A stretch of DNA of 64,000 bases from Planctomycetes bacterium ADurb.Bin069. Its GTDB lineage: Bacteria > Planctomycetota > UBA8108 > UBA8890 > UBA8898. Location of the stretch: the NCBI GenBank assembly GCA_002070955.1, contig MWEK01000003.1, positions 1 through 64,000 on the forward strand. Reading direction: 5' to 3'. Below are positions 8,070-16,400 of this stretch, in pieces. The position numbers and the translations under genes were made by a program. Position 1 is the first letter of the stretch, and every line of letters starts with the position of its first letter. Below the pieces are notes generated by a model. It was not told where the DNA came from, did not search any database, and worked only from the letters and a program-made list of their open reading frames with translations.

Positions 8070-9185
8070 TCAGTACACGCATTCCCGCGCCGCCTCGGCG
8101 TAGGCGCGAATGTGCTCGGGCGGCGCGTCGAAGAAATGGTCCGCCGCCGAAAGAATGTAACCGCCGCCGGCGCCCACGCGCTCGAAGAGCGCGCGGACCG
8201 CGGCGCGGATCTCCCGCGGCGTCCCGCGCGTCAACACGTTGAACTGGTCCAGGCCGCCGATCAGCGCCAAACGGCCGCCGATCTTGGCCTTGAACTCCCA
8301 CGGCTCCTGGTTGCCGCCGATGCTCCGCGGCGCCAGCGTCTCCGAGGCATCGCACCCGTTGGCGACGATCAGTTCCTCGATGCCCCGCGTGCCTCCGCAA
8401 GTGTGATAGGCGACGAGAAATCCGAGCTCGTGCAGCGCATCGTGAAGCCGGCGGTCGTAGGGCAGGCAGAACTCCCGGTGGATTTCCGGCGAGATCAGGG
8501 TGGAGGAGGCGGCGCCGCCCCCCGTCTCGACCAGATCGAACTTCGCCCCGCGCATGGCCGCGATGGTCCGGAGCTTCTTCTCGCACAGCGCCTCGAGGAG
8601 CCCGTGCACCCAGTCGGGCTTGTCGTACGTCGCCAGGATCAGCTCGTGGATGTCCATGAGGCAGGCCGCGTGCTGCCAGCACCCGGCCTGGTCGCCCCAC
8701 ACGAAGCCGCGCAGGATCCCGCGGTCGCCGAGGGCGTCGTAGGCCCTCGCGACCGCCGCGAGGTCCAGCCGCGGCGCCGGCATGTACTTGCGGATCAGTT
8801 CGACATCCTCGTCGCGCTTGATCAGGTACTCCGTGATCCACGTCGTCCGGCGGTCGCCGGCCGTCTTGTAGGTGAGCACGCCCTCGGGCGTGGCGATCCT
8901 GTGGTGACAGACGCGGTTGTCCGGCTCGGCGCTCACCACCGCGACCTCGTCGCGCCACTCCCGCGTCGAGCCCGGGGGCAGGTCCGGCTCCGAGGCCCAG
9001 AACTGCGGCATGTCCGCGGAGCACTGGACGGCCGCATCGAGGCCGAAATGCTCGAACGCCTCGGCGGCGCTCATGCCCCCCAGGTACTGGGCGAGGTGAT
9101 ACGGCTGCCACTGGTGGAACGTCGCGGGAAGTCGGTCGGGCTTCCCGCGCCGCAGCGCCGTGAGCATGCGTTCCTTGGAATTCAC
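8070..9185 (-). CDS. Uroporphyrinogen decarboxylase-fold (URO-D/MtaA-like) protein
   Basis: This 371-residue protein has the URO-D fold signature: an N-terminal KERMLTALRRGKPDRLP segment, a TIM-barrel body and a conserved His261-Thr-Cys263 (AYHTCGG). The His-x-Cys is the zinc motif of cobalamin-dependent methyltransferases such as MtaA and is not a feature of true HemE, so a methyltransfer role is more likely than haem synthesis. The usual third Cys ligand (in a GG-ILS-x-C segment) is missing here: the segment reads GGYILSAADHF. A Cys lies three residues from the end. Translation starts at GTG 9185 with GAAAGGAG at 9191-9198; a -10-like TATCAT (9225-9230, minus strand) lies upstream. The gene is divergent from the GH38 gene. 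The substrate is unknown. Confidence 0.8.
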   Translation of the reverse strand: MNSKERMLTALRRGKPDRLPATFHQWQPYHLAQYLGGMSAAEAFEHFGLDAAVQCSADMPQFWASEPDLPPGSTREWRDEVAVVSAEPDNRVCHHRIATPEGVLTYKTAGDRRTTWITEYLIKRDEDVELIRKYMPAPRLDLAAVARAYDALGDRGILRGFVWGDQAGCWQHAACLMDIHELILATYDKPDWVHGLLEALCEKKLRTIAAMRGAKFDLVETGGGAASSTLISPEIHREFCLPYDRRLHDALHELGFLVAYHTCGGTRGIEELIVANGCDASETLAPRSIGGNQEPWEFKAKIGGRLALIGGLDQFNVLTRGTPREIRAAVRALFERVGAGGGYILSAADHFFDAPPEHIRAYAEAARECVY

Positions 9186-9272
9186 CGCGCGGCTCCTTTC
9201 GTGCGGGCGGCCCGCAATCCCCTCATGATACCCACTCGCGGGCCGTTCCGCACGGGCCGCGCGGGCGCCGCC

Positions 9273-9301
9273 TTGACCCGCGGGAGCGGCGCTCCCACAA
9301 T
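9273..9301 (+). promoter_or_regulatory. Candidate sigma70-type promoter for the GH38 gene
   Basis: TTGACC at 9273-9278, 17 bp, then CACAAT at 9296-9301. The transcribed leader (to 9367) contains an 8-bp perfect hairpin, 9319-9326 with 9338-9345, ahead of the GAGGAG ribosome-binding site. Confidence 0.45.
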
Positions 9302-9367
9302 AGGCGCCGCGCCGTTCCGCGGCGGGGTCCGTCCGGTCCCGCCGCAGGTTCCACGAGGAGAGATCCC

Positions 9368-11779
9368 ATGTCCCGGCCGTGCATTCACCTGATCGCGAAC
9401 GCCCACATCGACCCTGTCTGGCAGTGGCGCTGGGAGGAGGGCTGCGCCGAGGCCCTCGCCACCTTCAGGACCGCGGTGGAACTCCTCGACGCTCACCCGG
9501 AGTTCATCTTCAACCACAACGAGGCGCTGCTCTATCGCTGGGTCCGCGAGCTCGACCCGCCGCTCTTCGAGGAGATCCGCCGGCTGGTCCGCGCCGGGCG
9601 CTGGCACATCGCCGGCGGGTGGCATCTCCAGCCCGACGTGAACCTGCCGGGCGCCGAATCCATCATCCGCCAGATTGCCGAGGGCCGGCGCTTCTTCCGG
9701 GAGGAGTTCGGCGCGGCGCCTTGCGTCGCCTACAATTTCGACTCCTTCGGGCACAGCGCCGGGCTGCCCCAGATCCTGGCGGCCGCCGGCTACGCCATGT
9801 ACATCCACATGCGCCCGCAAGCCCCCGAACTGGACTTGCCCGCCGACCTGTATCGCTGGGAGGGCGCCGACGGCACCACGATCCTCGGGCTGAGGATCGC
9901 CGTGGGCCTGTATCACACCGAGTACGACAACCTCCAGGCGCGCCTCGAGGAGGGCGCCGCCATGGCGCTCCGCCTCCGCCGCGACGTGCCGGTCTTCTGG
10001 GGCATCGGCAACCACGGCGGCGGCGCCACGCGGGAGGACCTGGCCTTGATCCGGCGCGCCGCGGCGGCCGAAACGCGCGTTCGCTTCCTTCACAGCACGC
10101 CCGAGCGGCTCCACGCGGCCCTCGCCGAGGCGGGGGCGCGCGCCCCCATCGTCCGCGGCGGCCTTCAGCGCGTCTTCACCGGGTGCTACACCTCCCTGGC
10201 GCGGATCAAGCGCGGCTGCGCCTCCTCCCTCGCGCGGCTGGTCCAGGCCGAGACGCTCGGGGCGATGGCATGGTGGCGCGGCGCGGCCGACTATCCCGGG
10301 GACGCGCTGGCCGCCGCGTGGCGCAAACACCTCTTCAACGACTTCCACGACATCCTGCCGGGCACCTGCATCAGGCCGGCCGAGGAGGACGCGCTGGCCC
10401 TGTACGGCAGCGCGGAGCTCGACGCGCGGCGCGCGACGCTGGAGGCGGCGGTGGCGTGCAACCGCGGCGCGGCGGTCCGCGCCTACGTGCCCGTCACCGT
10501 GCTTCACACCCATCCGCAGCCGGCCGAGGTCCCCGTCGAGCTGGAGTTCATGCTGTGCCCGCGGCCGAAATGGACCGGTGTTTGGCGCGCCGAACTCCGC
10601 ACGCTGGACGGCCGCCCCATCGCGTGCCAGGAGGAGGAGCCCGAGGCGCTCCTGCCCTTCAACGGCTGGCGGCGGAAGCTCTGCTTCATGTCCCCCCGGC
10701 GCGGCATCGGCGCCGCGCACGCGGCGATCGATGCCGTCGAGGGCGCGGCGGACCGCCCCGCCGCCCCCCCCATGCTCGATTTCGCCTTCGATCAGGCTCT
10801 GGGCCGCGTGTCGCGGCTCGCCGCGGCGGGCCGCGACAACCTCCTCGCCGCGCCGTGCCCGGAATTCCTCGTCGTCGAGGACACGGGCGACTCCTGGGGC
10901 ACCGAAGTGCGGCGCTACCGCGACGTCGCGGGGCGCTTCGAACTGGAGCCGGGCAGCGTCGGCCGCATCGCCGCCGGTCCCATTCGGACGATCCACGAGG
11001 CGGCGTTCCGCTTCGGCCGGAGCCGGATCTGCGCGCAGACGATCGGCTGGGCCCGCTGGCCGGTCCTCGAGTTCCGGCTCCGCGTTCTGTGGAACGAGGA
11101 GCGCAAGCGCCTCAAGCTCGCCCTCCCCACGGCCTGCGCCGGCGACCGCGTCCTCTGCGAAATCCTCGGCGGCGCGGCCGAGCTTCCCGCCGACGGCGAC
11201 GAGCACGCGCACGCCCGTTGGTGCCTGCTCGCAAACGGCGGCGCGGCGCTCGGCGCCGTCTCCTGCGGCTTGCACGGCTTCGATTGCCTCGACGGCGAGC
11301 TGCGCCTTTCGGTTCTGCGGAGCGCCGCGTACTGCCACGAGCGGCGCTTCGAGCTCGGCGCGGTTCCGGCCCGCGCCTACATGGACCAGGGCGCGCACGA
11401 TGTTCGGCTTCTCGTCACGGCGGGGACGCCCGAGGAGGTGCGCGCGCGCCTTCCCGGGCTGGCCGATTACCTGCACGCCCCCCCCGTCGCCTACGCGCAC
11501 CTGCCCATCGGGGAGCGCGGCGCCGCCCGCGACGGCGCGCCTGCCTTTCTGACGCTCGCGCCGGCCCACGTGCGCCTCCTGGCCTGCAAGCGGTCGGCGG
11601 ACGGCGCGGCGCTGATCGTCCGCCTGCAGGAAGGGGCGGGCCTGCCCTGCACCGCCGCGTTGGAACTCGACCCGCCGGGACTCGCCTTGACTTTGCCCCT
11701 GAGGCCGCTCCAGATCGCGACACTGCGGATCGAGCGGTCGGGCGCTTGGCGGCCCGTCGCGATGATCGCGGAGGAATGA
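9368..11779 (+). CDS. GH38 alpha-mannosidase
   Basis: This 803-residue enzyme cleaves terminal alpha-mannose from glycans with retention. It opens directly with the GH38 catalytic domain. His13 and Asp15 (NAHIDPVW) and His216 (GNHGGG) are zinc ligands by family analogy, and Asp125 (NFDSFGHS) fits the catalytic nucleophile, which also binds zinc. The middle (about 260-340) is the helical domain and the rest is the beta-sandwich C-terminal region. No signal peptide is seen, so it is probably cytoplasmic and acts on imported oligosaccharides. GAGGAGAG before the ATG sets the start. It is divergent from the URO-D-like gene and followed 105 bp later by an oxidoreductase gene. The GH99-like protein at 22539 would be a plausible partner for mannose-containing glycans. 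Confidence 0.95.
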   Translation: MSRPCIHLIANAHIDPVWQWRWEEGCAEALATFRTAVELLDAHPEFIFNHNEALLYRWVRELDPPLFEEIRRLVRAGRWHIAGGWHLQPDVNLPGAESIIRQIAEGRRFFREEFGAAPCVAYNFDSFGHSAGLPQILAAAGYAMYIHMRPQAPELDLPADLYRWEGADGTTILGLRIAVGLYHTEYDNLQARLEEGAAMALRLRRDVPVFWGIGNHGGGATREDLALIRRAAAAETRVRFLHSTPERLHAALAEAGARAPIVRGGLQRVFTGCYTSLARIKRGCASSLARLVQAETLGAMAWWRGAADYPGDALAAAWRKHLFNDFHDILPGTCIRPAEEDALALYGSAELDARRATLEAAVACNRGAAVRAYVPVTVLHTHPQPAEVPVELEFMLCPRPKWTGVWRAELRTLDGRPIACQEEEPEALLPFNGWRRKLCFMSPRRGIGAAHAAIDAVEGAADRPAAPPMLDFAFDQALGRVSRLAAAGRDNLLAAPCPEFLVVEDTGDSWGTEVRRYRDVAGRFELEPGSVGRIAAGPIRTIHEAAFRFGRSRICAQTIGWARWPVLEFRLRVLWNEERKRLKLALPTACAGDRVLCEILGGAAELPADGDEHAHARWCLLANGGAALGAVSCGLHGFDCLDGELRLSVLRSAAYCHERRFELGAVPARAYMDQGAHDVRLLVTAGTPEEVRARLPGLADYLHAPPVAYAHLPIGERGAARDGAPAFLTLAPAHVRLLACKRSADGAALIVRLQEGAGLPCTAALELDPPGLALTLPLRPLQIATLRIERSGAWRPVAMIAEE

Positions 11780-11884
11780 GCCGCCGGACCGGCTTGCGCG
11801 CTCTGGATGCCCGCCGGACTCCGCGGGTAGAATAAAGGCGCAATCGCGACGTTCGCTCGTTCTCGACGCGAAGGAGGTGCCTGC

Positions 11885-13213
11885 ATGCGCGCGACACGGA
11901 AACTCGGCCGGCGCGGATTCTTGGGCGGCGCGGCGGCGGTCGCGGCGTTCAACGTGATCCCGCGCCATGTGCTCGGTTCGGCCGGCGAGCCTTCGGCCAA
12001 CAACAAGCTCAACATCGCCGGCATCGGGGTGGGCGGCATGGGGTCCCACGACATCCGATCGGTGCCCGGCGAGAACATCGTCGCCGTGTGCGACGTCGAC
12101 GCGGGGCGCGCGGCCGAGGCGGCCAAGCCTTTCCCGTGGGCGAAGATCTACACCGACTACCGGGAGATGCTCCAGTCCCGGAACGACATCGACGCCGTCA
12201 TGGTGGCCACTCCGGACCACAGCCACGCGGCCGTCACCATGGCGGCACTCAAGATGGGCAAGCATGTCTTTTGCCAGAAGCCCCTCACCCACAGCGTCTA
12301 CGAAGCCCTCCAGGTGGCCAAGGCGGCGCGCGAAGCCAAGAGGGCCACGCAGATGGGCAACCAGGGCCAGGCCGGCGAGGGCGCGCGGCTCGTCAGCGAG
12401 TACATTTGGTCCGGGAGCATCGGCAAGGTGCGGGCGATTCACGGCTGGTCGAACCGCAGGCCCGACATCTCGCCGCGCGGCATCCCGCGGCCCAAGGACA
12501 CGCCGCCCGTCCCCGCGAATCTGAATTGGGACCTGTGGATCGGCCCGGCTCCCATGCGCCCCTACCACCCCTGCTACCACCCCTTCGCCTGGCGGGGCTG
12601 GTGGGACTTCGGCACGGGAGTTCTGGGCGACATCGGTTGCCACAACCTTTCGGCGGCGTTCAAGGCGCTCAAGCTCGGTTGGCCCGAGAGCGTCGAGGCT
12701 TGCTCGACCCACTGGAACGCGCCCCCGGAGATCAAGGACGAAACCGCGCCCGCGGCCTCCATCGTCACTTATCGCTTCGCGCCCGAGGGCGACCGGCCCG
12801 AATTGACCATTCAGTGGTACGACGGAGGCATGATGCCGCCCTTGCCGCGGGAATTCGGCGCGAAAACGATCTTCGCCGACGACGGGACGCTCATCGTCGG
12901 GGACGAGGGCATGCTTCTGAACGAGCGGCTCGTGCCGGAAGCCCGCGCCAGGGAAGTCGGCAAGCCCCCGCAGAAGCTGCCGCGCTCGCCCGGCCACTAC
13001 AAGGAATGGACCGACGCCTGCAAGGGCGGCCCCCCGGCGGGGAGCAATTTCGTCGACCATGCCGGGCACCTGGCCGCGGTCGTTCTGTTGGGCAACATTG
13101 CCATCCGCACCCAACAGAAGCTCTTCTGGGACGCCGAAAAGCTCCAGTTCAAGGACAACCCGGAGGCGAACCGGCTGCTCCAGCCGCCCTATCGGGATGG
13201 CTGGTCGCTGTAG
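11885..13213 (+). CDS. Exported Gfo/Idh/MocA-family oxidoreductase
   Basis: This 442-residue NAD(P)-dependent oxidoreductase starts with a twin-arginine signal (LGRRGFLGG followed by an Ala-rich hydrophobic stretch), so it is likely exported with its cofactor bound. The Rossmann motif GIGVGGMGSHD lies at about residues 46-56, and the conserved Lys of the family sits in FCQKPLTHS. The C-terminal domain is the usual alpha/beta sheet domain that holds the sugar substrate. Such proteins oxidise or epimerise sugars and inositols; the substrate is not clear here. AAGGAGGTG lies just ahead of the ATG. A TAGAAT (11828-11833) may be its -10, but no good -35 is present. It may also be co-transcribed with the GH38 gene. 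Confidence 0.9.
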   Translation: MRATRKLGRRGFLGGAAAVAAFNVIPRHVLGSAGEPSANNKLNIAGIGVGGMGSHDIRSVPGENIVAVCDVDAGRAAEAAKPFPWAKIYTDYREMLQSRNDIDAVMVATPDHSHAAVTMAALKMGKHVFCQKPLTHSVYEALQVAKAAREAKRATQMGNQGQAGEGARLVSEYIWSGSIGKVRAIHGWSNRRPDISPRGIPRPKDTPPVPANLNWDLWIGPAPMRPYHPCYHPFAWRGWWDFGTGVLGDIGCHNLSAAFKALKLGWPESVEACSTHWNAPPEIKDETAPAASIVTYRFAPEGDRPELTIQWYDGGMMPPLPREFGAKTIFADDGTLIVGDEGMLLNERLVPEARAREVGKPPQKLPRSPGHYKEWTDACKGGPPAGSNFVDHAGHLAAVVLLGNIAIRTQQKLFWDAEKLQFKDNPEANRLLQPPYRDGWSL

Positions 13214-13223
13214 CCGCGCGCCG

Positions 13224-13295
13224 GCGGGGCTCCGGTAGCGCGGGGGAGCGCCGTGCCCCCGCGGGGCTCCGGTAGCGCGGGAAACGCCCTTTTTT
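13224..13295 (+). repeat. Direct repeat with hairpin and T-run after the oxidoreductase gene
   Basis: A 21-bp sequence starting gcggggctccgg occurs at 13224-13244 and again at 13261-13281. An 8-bp inverted repeat (13239-13246 with 13256-13263) spans the gap, and a run of six T follows at 13290-13295. It may act as the transcription end of the upstream gene, although the T-run is not directly behind the best stem. No other copy was noticed in the window. Confidence 0.4.
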
Positions 13296-13297
13296 GC

Positions 13298-13326
13298 TTG
13301 CAACCGGCGGTGCGCGTCGTTAACAT
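13298..13326 (+). promoter_or_regulatory. Candidate sigma70-type promoter for the large dockerin gene
   Basis: TTGCAA at 13298-13303, 17 bp, then TAACAT at 13321-13326. The leader of about 97 bases contains a 9-base direct repeat (gcacggtcg at 13351 and 13392). I could not match it to a known riboswitch. Confidence 0.45.
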
Positions 13327-13429
13327 CGAGGGTGAGTAGGCAAAGTGTTTGCACGGTCGTGGCTTTTTAAGCGATCAACCGAAAATTCCGGGCACGGTCG
13401 CGGTGTACACAGAAAGGAGTGGAAGCGGT

Positions 13430-16400
13430 ATGCGTCGTTTATGGACAGGATTGTTGCTGTGCATGGGGGGGATCGCCTTCGCGGCCCTCACCCCGACCGA
13501 CGTCCCCTCGGACGGATCGGTCCTCCCGGCGGGATCGGCGGTGGAATCGCCGGCGGGCACCTGGACGCTCAGAGGCGGCGGCGCCGACATCTGGGGGGCC
13601 GCCGACCAGTTCTTCTACCTCTACGACAAAACGCCCGTGGACGGCGACTTCGCCATTAGTTGCCACGTCAAGAGCCTGACCGGAGGCGATGCCTACTGGG
13701 CCAAGGTCGGCCTCATGGCCCGGGTGCCGGAGGGCACGACGCCCGAGTTCGTCTCCGCGAACCAGCCGTACAACTTCGTGTGCGTGACGACCACGAATGG
13801 CGCTTGCCACCAGTACCGGGACACGACGGGAGCCGACGCGACCGACGTCGTGGACACCGGCGAGGGCATCCGCGTTGCGGGGCTCCGCGACGACGTGTGG
13901 ATCAAGCTGGTGCGGGAAGGCGATTCGTTCAGCGCCTACGTCGGCCCCGCCAAGGGCATTTGGGTCACGGCGATCGGCTCGCATGAGAATCTCTCTCTCC
14001 TCGGCGAGCCAATGTACGTCGGCCTCGCGATCACGTCGCACCAGAGCGGCGCCTACGCCACGGCCGTCGTCGACAACGTCAACTTCAACGACCGGCCGGT
14101 GAGCCTCAACGGTCCGACGAATTTCGTGTGCGCGCCGGACGGCATGAACGTCGATCTCATGTGGACCAACAGGAGCACGTACAGCTCGATCACGTTGTAC
14201 CGCAAGTCGGAAATCGACGGCACGGTGACGCCCATACCCCTCGCCGCGAGCGCCCAGGCGCATACCGATTCGCCGGGCACCGGTCTGTGGTCCTACTACA
14301 TCCGCGCCGTGGAAGGCGGCGCCGAGTGCCTCGCGCCCGCCGGCTGCACCGCCGCGGTGACGGTGGGCAACGCGGGCTTCATCGACGGCGAGGGCTTCTT
14401 CCGTTCCTGGCTGCTCTTCGGGCCCATCAACGACACGTTCCCCTGCGCAACCCCGCTCAATGGCCTCACCGCCGATTTCATCACGGACGGAGCCATCACC
14501 GAACGGAACATGCTGCCGGCTCCGGGCGATGAACACAGCCCGGACTGGAGCCGCACCCCGGCGGGCACGACCAGAATTCTCGGCCCCTTCACCAACTCGC
14601 GCTTCCTCGACGATCCGGAGGTGAACCCCGGCGCGCCCAACACGGGCCAGTGGAGGGCGTGGCACAACGACAGCGACACCCTCGATCTCAACGGGATCTA
14701 CAGCCCCGCCGTCGATGCGACCGATCTGTGCGTGAGCTACGCCGTGTGCTACCTCGTCAACACCCAACCGACGCTGCGGGTTCTCATCGGCGGCGCGGCG
14801 AGCGATGACTCAATCGCGGTCATGCTGGACAACGTCTACGTGCATGCGAACGGCGCCTGCCGCAGTTGGGGCAACCCCGGCCAGATCCAGGACCTCTTCC
14901 CGGTGCTCCTGCCTCCCGGCGAGCATCGCTTGATCGTCAAGACCTTCGATGAATTCTACGGCTTCGGTTTTCGCTTCCGCCTGCACAACCTCGACGGCAC
15001 GCCGCTCACCGAGGCCGACGGCATTCAAGTGAAGCTGGCGCCCAGCATGACGTCGGTTCCCGCCGCGCCGGTTCCGCAGAGCAATTTCGGCTGCGCGGCC
15101 AGCGGCAAGAACGTCAACCTGTCCTGGGTGAACGGCCAGAGCTACGGCCAGGTTCTGCTGGCGCGCGTGGATCGGGACGGCGCGGTCACGCTGATCCCGG
15201 TGGGCCCGACGGCGACGTCGCTGGTGGACACCGTGCCGGCGGGCGGCGACTACACTTACCTCCTCGGCGCGGTCACGGCGGACGGCAGGCCCTCGCAGGT
15301 CCAGAGCTGCAGCCTAAACGTCGGGAACGTCGGCGTCATCGACGATGCCGGTTACTTCCGGACGTGGCTCCTCTTCGGGCCCATCAGCGAGACCTCCCCC
15401 TGCGCCAGGCCGCGGTCGGCCTTGATCGCCGACTTCTACACCAACGGCGTCCAGACCGAAGCGAACATGCTCCCGCGGCCCGGCGACGTCCATTCCCCGG
15501 ACTGGAGCCGCACTCCGGCCGGCACGAACAAGATTCTGGGCCCCTTCTCGACGGCACAGGCGAATCCGGGCGCCCCCAACCAGGGCACGTGGTACCTCTA
15601 CGAAAGCGGCGACGGGCTCATCAACCTCAACGACTCGGTCTACTCCGACGACCCGGACTACTGCATGTCTTACGCGGTCATTTATCTCTACAACAACCTG
15701 CCCACGCCCAGGCTGCTCGTCGGCGCCTGCAACAGCGACGACTCCATCGCGGTGGCTTTGGACAACACCTACTTCTGGGCGCCCGAGACCGGCGGCTGCC
15801 GGGGCGACACCGGCACGGTGGTCGATCGCTTCCCGTTCCTCCTGCCCCCCGGCGAACACCGCCTGATGGTGAAGACGTTCGATTACACCGGCGGCTTCAA
15901 CTTCCGCTTCCGCCTCGAGAACGCCGACGGAAGCGTGCTTACCGACGACGACGACATCGAGATCCGCTACGTGCCGACGATAACGGCGGTGCCGCCGGCG
16001 CCCACGGCGACGGCCACGCGGACCCTCCCCAGCGTCATGATCATCGACTACGAGGCGACGGTCTCCATCACGGTCGCCGGCCAGGCTCTCGATCTCATCG
16101 ATCTCGTTCCGAGCACAATGACCATCGGCGCCATCGGCAACGGCGGCACGCGGAACGGCCAGCAGATCTCGTGGACGAACATTCCCGCGGGCACGACCGT
16201 GACGTACAAGGTGACGCCCACGACGGTCGGCGGGAGGTTCTACGGCACGGCCCGAGAGGTGGCGACGAACGCGTGGCTCGCCATCGGCGGGCAGGCGATT
16301 CCCGTCGTGCCGGTCGAGCTCGCCGACGGCTGGCTCACCGCCAACATCGCGGATTCGGGCCTGGCGGGCACGGCGACGGTCACCAAGACCGGGTCGACCT

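Noticed and set aside
8070..9185. True haem-pathway HemE
   Set aside because: It has the His-x-Cys motif of the methyltransferase-like branch, and no other haem gene is nearby.
13224..13281. Direct repeat as an attachment site or the ends of a mobile element
   Set aside because: Copies are only 16 bp apart with no integrase or transposase nearby, and lie next to a hairpin and T-run, so a transcription-end role is simpler.
9182..13354. 1,390-codon open frame on the minus strand, opposite the GH38 and oxidoreductase genes
   Set aside because: It is a by-product of high GC at third codon positions. The product is Arg/Gly/Ala/Pro-rich without domains, and the sense strand holds two clear gene families.
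13327..13429. Cyclic-di-GMP riboswitch in the leader of the large dockerin gene
   Set aside because: The short A-rich piece and repeated gcacggtcg are suggestive, but the conserved core and pairing of known classes could not be matched.
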